From NCBI RefSeq assembly GCF_003991905.1, contig NZ_RSCL01000001.1:434001-498000 (forward strand): a stretch of 64,000 bases of DNA, given 5' to 3'. Below are positions 1 through 8,946 of the stretch, in pieces (position 1 is the stretch's first letter; each line of letters opens with the position of its first letter). A model generated the notes under the pieces. It made no database searches. It saw only the letters and a program-made list of their open reading frames with translations, and was not told the DNA's origin. This DNA is from Dulcicalothrix desertica PCC 7102. Its GTDB lineage: Bacteria > Cyanobacteriota > Cyanobacteriia > Cyanobacteriales > Nostocaceae. The position numbers and the translations under genes are program-made.

Positions 1-108
1 GGAGCGGGCATCCCTGCCCGCCCATAAAAATTTGCAGCCCATAAAAAATTTCAGATCACCAACAACCATAAGTTTTACTGGGACGGGCAAGGATGCCCAT
101 CCCACAAG
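1..108. repeat. Two copies of the GGGCA/TGCCC dispersed hairpin repeat
   Basis: Copies at 1-23 and 80-108 share the core (A/G)CGGGCA-N4-TGCCCG and the flank TCCCACAAG. The same element recurs, in either orientation, near 20501, 21965, 22912, 24144, 24189, 33096, 39950, 50585, 58085 and 63752, always between genes. It folds into a short GC-rich hairpin and may act as a transcription end or be a non-autonomous mobile repeat. The stretch 1-201 holds nothing else I can identify. Confidence 0.8.
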
Positions 109-148
109 AAGCTATTTGACAAGAAGCTATTTGACAAGAAGCTATCTT
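104..148. repeat. 15-bp tandem repeat, three copies
   Basis: Three head-to-tail copies of ACAAGAAGCTATTTG (the last ends CTT) directly follow the right edge of a GGGCA/TGCCC hairpin repeat at 80-108. The unit starts with the ACAAG that ends most copies of that hairpin family, so the tandem probably grew from the repeat's own right flank. It lies downstream of the leftward acetyltransferase gene. No function is evident. Confidence 0.85.
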
Positions 149-201
149 ACAGAGGTTTCTGTATGTATTTGGACATTTCGGCGCCTATAAGTTTAAATTG
201 C

Positions 202-744
202 TCACATGGTAAAGCTTTTCAACATCCGCACAACAGGCAAAACTAGCCCATTTTTTAATTCAATATTATATTGTTCCACAGCAACATACCCATGCGATGC
301 ATAAAAATGCTCACCTGTCAACGTAGCAACCAATTCAGCACGAGTATAACCTGAAGCAACAATAGCTTCTTCGCAAGCTCTTAAAGTAGCAGTACCAATA
401 CCTTTGCGAGCATGGTTAGGGTCTACAAAAAACGCACGAACCCTCGCTGCATCATATTTTGGGTCAAGTAAAGAATATTCATCTATAGTATGAAGTTGGT
501 CGCTACCATATAGCAATTTGCGATAACTCCATCCACCGCATCCAATTATACCAGTATTGTTTTCTACTACAAAATAAGTACTATCTTTGATAAGCTGACT
601 ATCAACACCAAAAACAGAACCCAAGGCGCCTTCTCGAAGTTCAAGAGAATAATAATCTTTTTGTAATTGGTGAACTGAATGAGGGATAAGTTCATGTAAA
701 GCAGGAATATCCTGATGCGTAGCTAGACGTAATATCCATTCCAT
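202..744 (-). CDS. GNAT-family N-acetyltransferase
   Basis: A 180-residue protein with the GNAT fold, expected to transfer an acetyl group from acetyl-CoA to an amine on a small molecule or protein; the substrate cannot be told. The acetyl-CoA binding motif is clear at residues 103-122, with VDPNHARKGIGTA carrying the R-x-x-G-x-G-type pyrophosphate loop. The C-terminal part GEHFYASHGY (about 144-153) matches motif B of the family. The length is usual for a single-domain GNAT. The ATG is only 8 bp from the ATG of the divergent ABC transporter, so both promoters must lie inside the neighbouring coding sequences, or one start is set too far upstream. Confident for family, not for substrate. Confidence 0.85.
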   Translation of the reverse strand: MEWILRLATHQDIPALHELIPHSVHQLQKDYYSLELREGALGSVFGVDSQLIKDSTYFVVENNTGIIGCGGWSYRKLLYGSDQLHTIDEYSLLDPKYDAARVRAFFVDPNHARKGIGTATLRACEEAIVASGYTRAELVATLTGEHFYASHGYVAVEQYNIELKNGLVLPVVRMLKSFTM

Positions 745-752
745 ACAGTTTT

Positions 753-2540
753 ATGATATTAAACCGCAAAAATAACGGGAAAACACTAACGTTAGACTTT
801 TACCGTAGTCAGGCGCCATTCAAAACTTTACTTCTACTATATCGCCATGATTGGCACAAGCTTTTACTATCACTACTGTTTTATGTAATCAAGCACAGTC
901 CAGAGTGGATACGTCCTGTTGTTTTTGCCAATATTGTTGATATTATCTCTCGACCCCAACAACATCAGTTAACTGAGCTTTGGCTTAACGGCGCCGTTTT
1001 AGCTGTATCTATTGTTCAAAATATACCAACTCATTACTGGCATATTATGGCAATGAGCGCGGCAACTCGCCAAATGGAAGTTAATTTACGGTATAGTTTG
1101 ACACAGCAATTACAGCAACTCAGTATTGGATTTTATAAGCAACGCAGTACTGGTGTATTGCAGTCTAAGCTTTTGCGAGATGTAGAAGAAATTCAAATAC
1201 TAACTACTTATATTTTTCAGCTTGTACCTGCGGCATTATTAACGATTTTAGTTTCTGTGGTAGTTACTGCGATGCGGGCGCCGTGGTTTTTGTTATTCTT
1301 TGTAATTACAATTCCCATTGCAGTAATTTTAGTACAAATTTTGAAGGCGCCGATAACTGAGCGTAACCATAATTTTCGGCGAAAAATTGAAGTAATGTCC
1401 GCGCACTTGATTGAGATGATAAAGCTAGTACCTGTGACGCGCGCGCATGGAGTAGAGGCAACTGAGATGGAACGTACAAGTTCGCATTTAATCTCAGTCA
1501 AAAAAGCTGCAATGCGGTTAGATGGAATTAATGCAGTTACGGGCGCCTCAAGTTGGGTAATATTGCGGTTGTTTCATGCGGTGTGTCTTGTGACATCAGG
1601 TTATTTGGCTTATACAGGTTACGGAGGAATTACCGCAGGTGATGTAGTGTTACTTGCAGGATACTTTGATACACTTACAGGCTCTGTAGTGCAAATACTC
1701 ACAGTACTACCGCAAATGGGCACGGGGTTTGAGTCAATTCGGTCGATAGGTGAAATATTAGAATGTCCAGATATAGAACTTAATCAAGGTAAGCGTATAG
1801 TTGAGCAAGTACAAGGAGAGTTTTTATTCGACGCAGTTAGCTTTGCTTATCCACACAGTTACCATAAAGCGATTGATAATCTTTCTCTTCAAGTAAATAC
1901 TAATGAGACAATTGCTATTATCGGTTCGAGCGGCGCCGGAAAGTCTACCTTGCTAAATCTTATAATTGGTTTTTTGCGACCAACCGCAGGAAGAATTTAT
2001 TTAGATGGGCAGGACATGAGCGACTTAGACTTAAGAACTTATCGTCAGTTTATCTCCATAGTCCCCCAAGAGACAATACTATTTGAAGGCACAGTACGCG
2101 AGAATATCCTTTACGGGTTACAAGGAGTTAGTGACAAGCAACTAGAACAAACCCTTATTGATGCCAACGCATTAGAATTTATTAATAAATTACCGCAACA
2201 ACTAGATACCCTTATTGGTGAAAATGGCGTTAAACTTTCGGGAGGTCAACGTCAAAGACTAGCCATCGCACGCGCGTTAATTCGTAACCCCAAAGTATTA
2301 ATATTAGACGAAGCAACAGCATCAGTAGACACCGCAACCGAAGCATTAATTCAACAAGCACTCGAACGCTTAATGAAAAACCGTACAACCTTTGTAGTAG
2401 CTCACCGACTTTCGACTATTCGTAAAGCCGACCGAATAGTAGTATTAGAAAAAGGAAAAATTGTAGAAATTGGTAATCATCATCAACTTTTACAAAACCA
2501 TAATGGTATGTACGCGCGGTTTAGAGCATTACAAGCCTAA
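753..2540 (+). CDS. ABC transporter, fused permease and ATPase (exporter half)
   Basis: A 595-residue half-transporter of the exporter type, expected to work as a dimer in the cytoplasmic membrane and expel an unknown substrate. Residues about 35-310 form the membrane domain with several hydrophobic helices. The ATPase domain (about 350-590) has Walker A GSSGAGKST (about 391-399), the signature LSGGQRQR (about 495), Walker B VLILDEATAS (about 514-523) and the H-loop VVAHRLST (about 547). All catalytic motifs are intact. It is divergent from the GNAT gene and convergent with a small unknown gene, so no operon partner indicates the cargo. GGCGCC occurs several times within the gene without breaking the frame. 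Confidence 0.93.
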   Translation: MILNRKNNGKTLTLDFYRSQAPFKTLLLLYRHDWHKLLLSLLFYVIKHSPEWIRPVVFANIVDIISRPQQHQLTELWLNGAVLAVSIVQNIPTHYWHIMAMSAATRQMEVNLRYSLTQQLQQLSIGFYKQRSTGVLQSKLLRDVEEIQILTTYIFQLVPAALLTILVSVVVTAMRAPWFLLFFVITIPIAVILVQILKAPITERNHNFRRKIEVMSAHLIEMIKLVPVTRAHGVEATEMERTSSHLISVKKAAMRLDGINAVTGASSWVILRLFHAVCLVTSGYLAYTGYGGITAGDVVLLAGYFDTLTGSVVQILTVLPQMGTGFESIRSIGEILECPDIELNQGKRIVEQVQGEFLFDAVSFAYPHSYHKAIDNLSLQVNTNETIAIIGSSGAGKSTLLNLIIGFLRPTAGRIYLDGQDMSDLDLRTYRQFISIVPQETILFEGTVRENILYGLQGVSDKQLEQTLIDANALEFINKLPQQLDTLIGENGVKLSGGQRQRLAIARALIRNPKVLILDEATASVDTATEALIQQALERLMKNRTTFVVAHRLSTIRKADRIVVLEKGKIVEIGNHHQLLQNHNGMYARFRALQA

Positions 2541-2548
2541 AATTAATA

Positions 2549-2839
2549 CTATACAGAAGCAAAGGGCGCGGCAACTTCTTCCACATAGTGAGCATCACGT
2601 GCGCGCTCTGGTTGTTCCTGTGTATCTTCTATTATCCGAATAGCCGCTTTTATAGCTATTTTCTTAATGCCTTCAGAGAAGTCACTTTGTAACACGGTTA
2701 ATAATTGTTTTTTATCAAGAAGTAAATTGGGGTCAGCTTGTGTCACCAATTTACTAACATTGATTATACCAGAGTTGTTACGCTTATGACCACTCTGTTT
2801 TTTATGAGTTTTATTGTTAGTATTCTCGTCTACAGGCAT
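2549..2839 (-). CDS. Hypothetical small protein (96 aa)
   Basis: A 96-residue open frame convergent with the ABC transporter, with 8 bp between the two stop codons. I do not recognise the family. The N-terminal third is basic and polar (HKKQSGHKRNN). The middle, LLLDKKQLLTVLQSDFSEGIKKIAIKAAIRII, reads as two amphipathic helices (split here: LLLDKKQLLTVLQSDF, then SEGIKKIAIKAAIRII). The end is acidic to hydrophobic. There is no signal peptide or membrane segment. The opposite strand also has an open frame here, but it runs into a repeat element and looks less protein-like. Moderate confidence that this one is a gene. Confidence 0.45.
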   Translation of the reverse strand: MPVDENTNNKTHKKQSGHKRNNSGIINVSKLVTQADPNLLLDKKQLLTVLQSDFSEGIKKIAIKAAIRIIEDTQEQPERARDAHYVEEVAAPFASV

Positions 2840-3529
2840 AAAGTGAAAAATAGCGTGATATTGAATTTAATTGTTAAATATAAATGCGAATTTAAATTAA
2901 AAACCTCTCCCCTAACCCCTCTCCTACGAGGAGAGGGGAACAAATATACTCAGGAATTCCCTTTTAGGGAACTCTGTTGGGGGGTTAGGTTCTACGTTGG
3001 TTTTTCCGCATGACGTGAAAAGCCAGGTTGAGAGTGATTTTACAGCGCATTGGTAACAAATTATGGAGGCGCCTCTCCAAGACAGTGTATCGTAGGGTGA
3101 TTCTATAAAGACTTGTCTACCCACCTGGGTTGTGCTTGAGCTTATTAGCTATATGGGGCAAGCATTTTGCTGTTTTATTTGAGTGTAAGCGTTCGATAAC
3201 AAACGATTTATCAATACTTTCAGCTTTTTGTCTACCTTAATTTCGAACTATATAGTATTTGTGTTTTTAAAAAATTAATTCGGTCTCTACGAGGTTGCGT
3301 GTATTATTTATGTACATCATATACTTAATTTTGCTGTATTCCCCGTGGGTTGGCGGGCGCCTGCTTATTAACGTTATCTTATGGTCAGTCTTCTGATTGC
3401 GCGCATATCATCAAGACAGGCTTTGGCTCGTGAAGTTTGGGATGTACGGTCAATTTACTGCAATCAAGGGCTATAATTATCTGTAAAAATAGTTATTATA
3501 TTTACATTCGGTTTGTGTAAATTTCCTAT
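2840..3529. other. Non-coding stretch with a CCTAACCCC hairpin repeat
   Basis: At 2898-2990 a dispersed repeat contains CCCCTAACCCCTCTCC and its inverted partner GGAGAGGGG, followed by a second inverted unit ending GGGGGGTTAGG. A related copy sits near 21890. Near 3279 is half of the GGTCTCTAC palindrome repeat seen complete at 59608. No convincing gene was seen. The last 100 bases are AT-rich and probably hold the promoter of the NACHT gene. Confidence 0.6.
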
Positions 3530-5452
3530 ATGCTAAGGGACTTAAAAAATACTCAAAACAGGCTACTTACCTGTGGTACAGCTATGATCTGTGCTGGAAT
3601 AATGACTCCAAGTTTAGGAGCAAACTCACTAGTAAGTGCTGGTATTGGTGTTATTAGCAACATTTTTTCTAACGAGTTACCTAAGTATCTTGAGGAAGTT
3701 TTACGTCACAGTTCAGAAATTTTGCAACATCGTGACTTGACAGAAGTGGTGGGTTTGGCTATTGCAGTTGTAATTGATTCTGTTGCAAAAGAGTTTTCAC
3801 AATATTCTTTGGAACTGCACAAAATTTCTTGGAATACAGGTAAAAATTGGTGGTTGTGGACTACAGAAAGCGGGGATGATATTCCAATTCCTCCTATTCG
3901 AGAAAATCAACTAATTTTGATTTTTTCAAAAAAAACCGAGGAGTTTGAGAAAGTCAGGTTATTGGAACAAAAGGACTGGCAAGATATATTTAACTGGCTT
4001 TGTGTTTTAAATAATGTAGAGATTCCTGAAGAATTAAGGAAGCACGTTGCAGAAAAACTCTATACCACATTTCCCAGAGCGGTTCGAGAAGTATTGAAGG
4101 ATGACGCTGGTAGAGGTGGTCAAGCTTATAAAGAAATGCAGTTGTTGTTGATGAGTAAAATTATCGACGCTACACAAGATTTGCAGAAAAATGACTCATA
4201 TATTCTTGAACGATTAGGAAAGACGGCAAGTAAGAAAGATGTGCAGGATGCACTTGCTCTTATTCTCGAAGCTTTAAACCGCTCGGTAACAAGTCAATCT
4301 TTTTACGAACATATCATAAAAATTGAAACTAAACTAGATGGATTAGCTGTTTTATTGAAACAAAACCAACCGTTTTATCCAGATTTTGAAGATTATATTA
4401 ATGAGAAAATTCAAGACTTTGTAGGTAGACAGTTTGTATTCAATGAAATCAAGAATTTTTTACTAAATCAAAAGAAGGGTTATTTCCTTATTGAAGCTGA
4501 CCCAGGTTTTGGTAAAAGTGCGATTATTGCCAAATTAATTCGGTTAGCAAAATGTATTGGTTACTTTAATATTATCAGACAAAACAGAGTAACCACGGAG
4601 CAGTTTATTGAAAGTGTTTGTCAACAGTTAATTTCTCGTTATCAGTTAACAAACTATTCGACTCCAATACACCCTGATAATTTACGTGATGGAACATTTT
4701 TCTCTAAGCTTTTACAGGAAGCTAGTAAAAAATTAGGCATACAAGAAAAACTAATAATAGCTATTGATGCATTAGATGAAGTTGATATTAGTAATTATCG
4801 TTCAGGTGTGAATGTTCTTTATTTACCCGAATCTTTACCAAATGGAGTCTATATTATTCTTACTAAACGACCTCAAAAGTTACCTTTAGTAGTCAATAAT
4901 GTAAAAAATTTCAATCTGCGTGGGTATGAAAGTAACTGTCGTCAGGACGTAGAGAGTTATATTAAACTTCGCATTAACCAAAAGCAAGCTTTACAGAATT
5001 GGATTCAATCTCAGCAAGTAACAAACGCGAATTTTGTAACAATTTTGGCAGATAAAAGCGAAAATAACTTTATGTACCTACACTATATTTTGCCAGAGAT
5101 AGAATCAAATAGTTATCAGAGTTTAAATATCAATAACCTACCTCAAGGCTTACAAAGTTACTATTATCAGCATTGGCAGCGTATGGGAATGATATCCCAA
5201 CCTTTACCGATGGATAAAGTAGATATTGTATATCGTCTAGCTATATCTCTTGAACCAGTTTCTGTACGTATGCTTGCACAATTATCTAAGAAACAACCTT
5301 TTATAGTACAGCGTGTACTTGACGAGTGGGGTCAGTTTTTGCACAAGGTAAAAGTTGGCAATGAAAGCCGCTACAGTATTTATCACAAAAGCTTCCAAGA
5401 TTTTCTGTTAAGCGATGAGATTGCTGGAGCTTATGAAGATGAAATTTCTTAA
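3530..5452 (+). CDS. NACHT/STAND NTPase part, 640 aa
   Basis: Upstream open frame of the broken NACHT-WD40 gene. The ATG at 3530 follows an AT-rich leader. The nucleotide-binding core spans about residues 285-520 with an intact P-loop (K329, S330) and the acidic Walker B pair (D413, D416/E417). Residues 1-200 are an unassigned region of the effector-associated type. The final residues EDEIS end at TAA 5450-5452. One +1 shift at TCT-TAA-G would continue into the KKKYGELVDYL of the next frame. If translated alone it would be an NTPase without its sensor propeller. Confidence 0.75.
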   Translation: MLRDLKNTQNRLLTCGTAMICAGIMTPSLGANSLVSAGIGVISNIFSNELPKYLEEVLRHSSEILQHRDLTEVVGLAIAVVIDSVAKEFSQYSLELHKISWNTGKNWWLWTTESGDDIPIPPIRENQLILIFSKKTEEFEKVRLLEQKDWQDIFNWLCVLNNVEIPEELRKHVAEKLYTTFPRAVREVLKDDAGRGGQAYKEMQLLLMSKIIDATQDLQKNDSYILERLGKTASKKDVQDALALILEALNRSVTSQSFYEHIIKIETKLDGLAVLLKQNQPFYPDFEDYINEKIQDFVGRQFVFNEIKNFLLNQKKGYFLIEADPGFGKSAIIAKLIRLAKCIGYFNIIRQNRVTTEQFIESVCQQLISRYQLTNYSTPIHPDNLRDGTFFSKLLQEASKKLGIQEKLIIAIDALDEVDISNYRSGVNVLYLPESLPNGVYIILTKRPQKLPLVVNNVKNFNLRGYESNCRQDVESYIKLRINQKQALQNWIQSQQVTNANFVTILADKSENNFMYLHYILPEIESNSYQSLNINNLPQGLQSYYYQHWQRMGMISQPLPMDKVDIVYRLAISLEPVSVRMLAQLSKKQPFIVQRVLDEWGQFLHKVKVGNESRYSIYHKSFQDFLLSDEIAGAYEDEIS

Positions 5453-8174
5453 GAAAAAGTATGGTGAATTGGTGGATTACCTAACAGGAGGCGTAGAAAC
5501 AAAAGATATTAAGAAACAATTAAATAGTTTAAATACTGAAGAGAGAAACCAAGCATGTCGGCACTTAACAACTTACATGAGTGAGGCTCGTCGGTATGAA
5601 CAGCTTTACCAATGGTTGACTAATTTTGATTTTATTGAAGCTAAGATTTCCGCTTTGACTCCGCAAGCGCTAATTAATGATTATGATTTGCTATTACGTA
5701 CTGAAGTTGAGATTTCTGAGGATAAAAAGTATTGTTTAAAGTTAATTCAAGGTGCGTTGCAACTGTCAGCTTCGGTATTAATTCAAGATGCTACTGAGCT
5801 AGTTGGGCAGTTAACAGGGCGCCTGCTATCGTTTGACACACCAGAAATTCAAACGTTTTTACAATCCTGTGCAGCAACTAGAAGCTTTTACTTACGCACC
5901 TTAACAGCTAGCTTAACTCCCCCTGGAGGCGCCCTTGTTCGTACCCTCAATGGTCATAGTGGTTCAGTTAATGCAATTACCGTTACTGCGGATGGTAAAA
6001 GATTAATTTCAGGTTCATCAGATAATACTTTGAAAGTCTGGAACTTAGAAACAGGAGAAGTAATATTTAACCTCTTAGGTCACACTGCCCCAGTTACAGC
6101 AGTAGCTGTTACCTTTGATGGAAGAAGAGTGATTTCTGGTTCCTATGATAAAACTCTAAAAGTTTGGGACTTAGAAACAGGAGAAGAAAAATTAACTTTT
6201 GATGGTCATCGTAGCCGTATAAGTTCCATTCGTATTAGTCGCAAGAGTCAGCAAGTAGTCTCCGCAGAAGAAGATAAAATTATCAACGTTTGGAATCTGG
6301 AAAATGGAGAAAAACAATTTAATTTAAATGGTCATCGTTCTTTAGTAAACACTTTAGCTATAACTTCAAATGATAAATTAGTTATTTCTGGTTCATCAGA
6401 CGGAATTATTAAGGTTTGGAACCTCGAAACAGGTCAAGTAGAATTTACATTCAAACGTCATAATTCGGAAATAAGAACACTATTTATTAGTTTTGATGAT
6501 AAAGAAGTAATTTCCGCTTCTTCAAATAACAATCTTCGACACTGGAGTTTAGAGACTGGAGAGCAACTGTTTAGCTCATCTAAGAATAATGATTGGGTTA
6601 GCACAGTTGCTATTACACCAAATATGTCTACAGTTATTTCCGGTTTATTAGACAATACTTTAAAAATTTGGGATATAGAAACAGGTAAAACAATTTTTAG
6701 CACATCGAGTCATGGTGGCTCAATAAATGCACTTGTTGTTACTCCTGACGGTAAACGATTTATTTCTGCTTCTTCTGACCATACTATTAAAGTTTGGAAC
6801 TTAGAGATATTTAAGCACCCAATTAGTAAAAATGCTCATAATGACTCAATAAACGCTGTTGCAATTATACCCAATAGTAAGCAAGTTATTTCTGCCTCAT
6901 CTGATACTACACTTAAAGTTTGGAATGTAGAAACAGGTAAGGAAGATTTCACTTTTTTTGAACATGCATATGCGGTAAATGCAGTCGTTGTTACCCCTGA
7001 TGGAAAACAAGCTATTTCTGCTTCATCTGATAATACTATTAAGAGATGGAACTTAGTATCAAAACCTTTTTCTAACCTCACTCGTCATAATATTAAAGTA
7101 AATGCAATTGCTATTAGTGGTAATGGTAAGAGTTTAATTTCTGCCTCTAAAGATAATACGCTAAAGCTATGGAATTTAACAACTGGAAAAGGATTATTTG
7201 CATTGTCGGCGACTCTGAAACCAGATAAAGAAATTAATTTACAAAAAAAATACTTAAATTTTTGGTATTTAAAGACAGGAGAAAAAATTGTTTTGAAAGC
7301 TTCTGATTATTCCGCTTTTACTTCTGATGATAAATTTAAGATTAATGTTGGTAAGTATACTATTATAATTTTTGACAATTTTCAAAAAATAGAAATATGT
7401 AATTATCCTCTCTCAGGTAAAAGGACTTATTTTTTATCTATTAATGGTACATTACATATTAATAGCTTATCTATTAATGATGAATCTAAAAAAATGGAAG
7501 AATCTGATTATAATACACGCTACAAAGACATTCGTTTTGACAATTTAATATATTTGGATGAAAATTATAAAAAGATAGAGTATAACTTTTTATTACCATA
7601 TATTGAACGTCAAAATTTATCAGGTTATATTATTAATATATATTATGTAGAAACAAATGAAAAATTAACTTTTAAACAATGGAATACTGTTTTAATTACA
7701 TCGAATGATAAATGGGCTATTATAGCCGCAAACAATAAATTAATAGTTGTAGAAATAGTAACAGGAAACGAAACATGCATTTTTCCTTTTAATAGCAACA
7801 TGAATACTTTATTTCTTGATGATAGTGGCAAGCTCTATCTGACAAAATATGAGAAAAATAAGGATGTAAATAAGACTACAGAATTGATAAATGCTGTAGC
7901 TTTGAGTAATGATGGACTTTGGGCTGCTTCTGGCTCATTGCATCGCGCGCTTAGAATATGGGATTTATTGAGTCACAAAAATGTTTTGACTTTTTATTGT
8001 CATAGAAAGTCAATAAACGCTGTAGCTTTCAGTAAGGATGGATTACAAATTATTACTGCGTCATCAGACAGCACTATTAAAGCTTGGGATATCAAAAATC
8101 AGGCAGAAAATTTTAGCCTTGCAGGTCATAAAGATTCAGTAAACGCTTTTGTTATCTCCTCTTGCGGGAAATAG
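5415..8174 (+). CDS. WD40-repeat part of the split STAND protein, 919 aa
   Basis: Downstream open frame, overlapping the NTPase frame by 14 to 38 bases depending on the start used, so translational coupling is possible. Residues 1-170 are a helical linker (YGELVDYLTGG and following). From about 174 come ten regular WD40 blades with the pattern GH-x-VNA-DGK-ISASSD-KVWNLETG. A degenerate stretch of about 200 residues follows, then three more blades. It ends at an in-frame TAG at 8172. Blade DNA is repetitive at about 126-bp spacing, so recombination between blades is easy. No start has a convincing ribosome site of its own. Confidence 0.7.
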   Translation: MRLLELMKMKFLKKKYGELVDYLTGGVETKDIKKQLNSLNTEERNQACRHLTTYMSEARRYEQLYQWLTNFDFIEAKISALTPQALINDYDLLLRTEVEISEDKKYCLKLIQGALQLSASVLIQDATELVGQLTGRLLSFDTPEIQTFLQSCAATRSFYLRTLTASLTPPGGALVRTLNGHSGSVNAITVTADGKRLISGSSDNTLKVWNLETGEVIFNLLGHTAPVTAVAVTFDGRRVISGSYDKTLKVWDLETGEEKLTFDGHRSRISSIRISRKSQQVVSAEEDKIINVWNLENGEKQFNLNGHRSLVNTLAITSNDKLVISGSSDGIIKVWNLETGQVEFTFKRHNSEIRTLFISFDDKEVISASSNNNLRHWSLETGEQLFSSSKNNDWVSTVAITPNMSTVISGLLDNTLKIWDIETGKTIFSTSSHGGSINALVVTPDGKRFISASSDHTIKVWNLEIFKHPISKNAHNDSINAVAIIPNSKQVISASSDTTLKVWNVETGKEDFTFFEHAYAVNAVVVTPDGKQAISASSDNTIKRWNLVSKPFSNLTRHNIKVNAIAISGNGKSLISASKDNTLKLWNLTTGKGLFALSATLKPDKEINLQKKYLNFWYLKTGEKIVLKASDYSAFTSDDKFKINVGKYTIIIFDNFQKIEICNYPLSGKRTYFLSINGTLHINSLSINDESKKMEESDYNTRYKDIRFDNLIYLDENYKKIEYNFLLPYIERQNLSGYIINIYYVETNEKLTFKQWNTVLITSNDKWAIIAANNKLIVVEIVTGNETCIFPFNSNMNTLFLDDSGKLYLTKYEKNKDVNKTTELINAVALSNDGLWAASGSLHRALRIWDLLSHKNVLTFYCHRKSINAVAFSKDGLQIITASSDSTIKAWDIKNQAENFSLAGHKDSVNAFVISSCGK

Positions 8175-8380
8175 TTAATTTCTGCTTCTTCTGATACGAC
8201 ACTAAAAGTTTGGGATTTACAATCTAAGAAAGAAATCGCCAGTTTTACTGGAGAAAGTAGTATTAATTGCTGTGCAGTTACCTCAGATGGCGCCACAATA
8301 GTTGCAGGGGAAACATCTGGGCGCCTGCACTTTCTTCGCTTAGAAGGCATATAGGTATCATCACCACCAAAGCTAACTTT

Positions 8381-8412
8381 ACTATCCCAAAAATTCCAAA
8401 ATTTGGGATAGT
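8381..8412. terminator. Perfect 11-bp stem-loop after the WD40 gene
   Basis: ACTATCCCAAA at 8381-8391 pairs with TTTGGGATAGT at 8402-8412 across a 10-base loop. It starts 27 bases after the final stop of the full-length NACHT-WD40 frame (8354), so it fits a transcription end for that gene. No long T-run follows, so a repeat remains possible. Confidence 0.5.
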
Positions 8413-8549
8413 AACTGTTTAAACGGCGCCGTTCATTTTACCGTGGCAAAGCAGAATCAAAAATCTGTTGTGCAGTAAGGTTAATATAGGGGAATCGGGG
8501 AGAGATAATTAAGTCGTTACCTCCGTACATTTTCTTTCTGTATTCCCCG

Positions 8550-8750
8550 TCAAGAGCGTTCGCACACAAAGATTGTCGGTTGTTTAGGGTCGCCTATAAA
8601 TTCCCGACTTCCCAATGCGGCATAATCTACAATCCAGTACTCAGGAATGCCCATAATTTCTAGTCCGCAAACTTTTTATGGTAATCGTCCCACCAGTTGG
8701 TGCTTACAACTTCAATTACAAACGGTACTGATGCACCATTCGTAACAAGC
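8550..8750 (-). pseudogene. Uma2 (DUF820) endonuclease fragment with frameshift
   Basis: On the minus strand, VPFVIEVVSTNWWDDYHKK is followed by KFAD and a stop at 8660. In the next frame GIPEYWIVDYAALGSREFIG and DPKQPTI continue to a TGA at 8550. Together they match the C-terminal half of Uma2 family PD-(D/E)XK nucleases, with one base missing between Asp and Tyr-Glu. The upstream half is replaced by hairpin-repeat sequence. This is a decayed gene. An intact relative is at 34656. Confidence 0.75.
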
Positions 8751-8755
8751 CCAAA

Positions 8756-8931
8756 GAAACCGGGCTTCTTGCCAAAAATCTTGCGATGAAACGTTAATTT
8801 TTCGTAAAGAAGCCCGGTTTCTGTTCTAGGTGCAAGATGTAAGTTACGATACTGCCACAACGCTCTTGTCGGTGCGTGACTGCTACGAAAATATTTCAAC
8901 GTAGTTATAAGATTTGTAGCAGTCACGCACC
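8756..8931. repeat. Two nested inverted-repeat elements in the Uma2 remnant
   Basis: At about 8756-8823, GAAACCGGGCTTCTT and AAGAAGCCCGGTTTC are inverted around a short spacer. At 8871-8931, GGTGCGTGACTGCTAC and its exact complement GTAGCAGTCACGCACC form a 16-bp perfect inverted repeat around 29 bases. Both look like small non-autonomous elements that landed in or next to the Uma2 gene. Confidence 0.7.
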
Positions 8932-8946
8932 CTACGGTTTTTATGA

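Larger units (their letters stand above)
3530..8354 (+). pseudogene. STAND/NACHT-type NTPase with WD40 propellers, broken by a frameshift and an amber codon
   Basis: This reads as one gene for a protein of about 1,600 residues. Open frame 3530-5452 (640 aa) has an unrecognised N-terminus with a hydrophobic stretch (residues 14-45), a P-loop ADPGFGKS (323-330) and Walker B LIIAIDALDE (408-417). Its end, SIYHKSFQDFLL, is the usual NB-to-WD40 linker of cyanobacterial STAND proteins. The frame then stops at 5450. The next frame overlaps it by 38 bases from 5415 (ATGs also at 5433 and 5439) and carries the linker and about 14 WD40 blades of 42 residues, the first near 5935. It stops at TAG 8172-8174 in the middle of blade 13, and the same frame continues to 8354 with LISASSDTTLKVWDL and a last blade. 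The expected codon at the TAG is Gln (GKQLIS in sister blades). STAND-WD40 proteins act as signal or antiphage sensors; here the gene is probably inactive or split. Confidence 0.8.

Noticed and set aside
104-148. Tandem and dispersed short repeats as a CRISPR array
   Set aside because: Units are contiguous without unique spacers and no cas genes are present.
2738-3013. Plus-strand open frame of 91 codons overlapping the 96-aa gene
   Set aside because: It runs through a dispersed hairpin repeat, and its product has repeat-derived sequence; the minus-strand frame is more protein-like.
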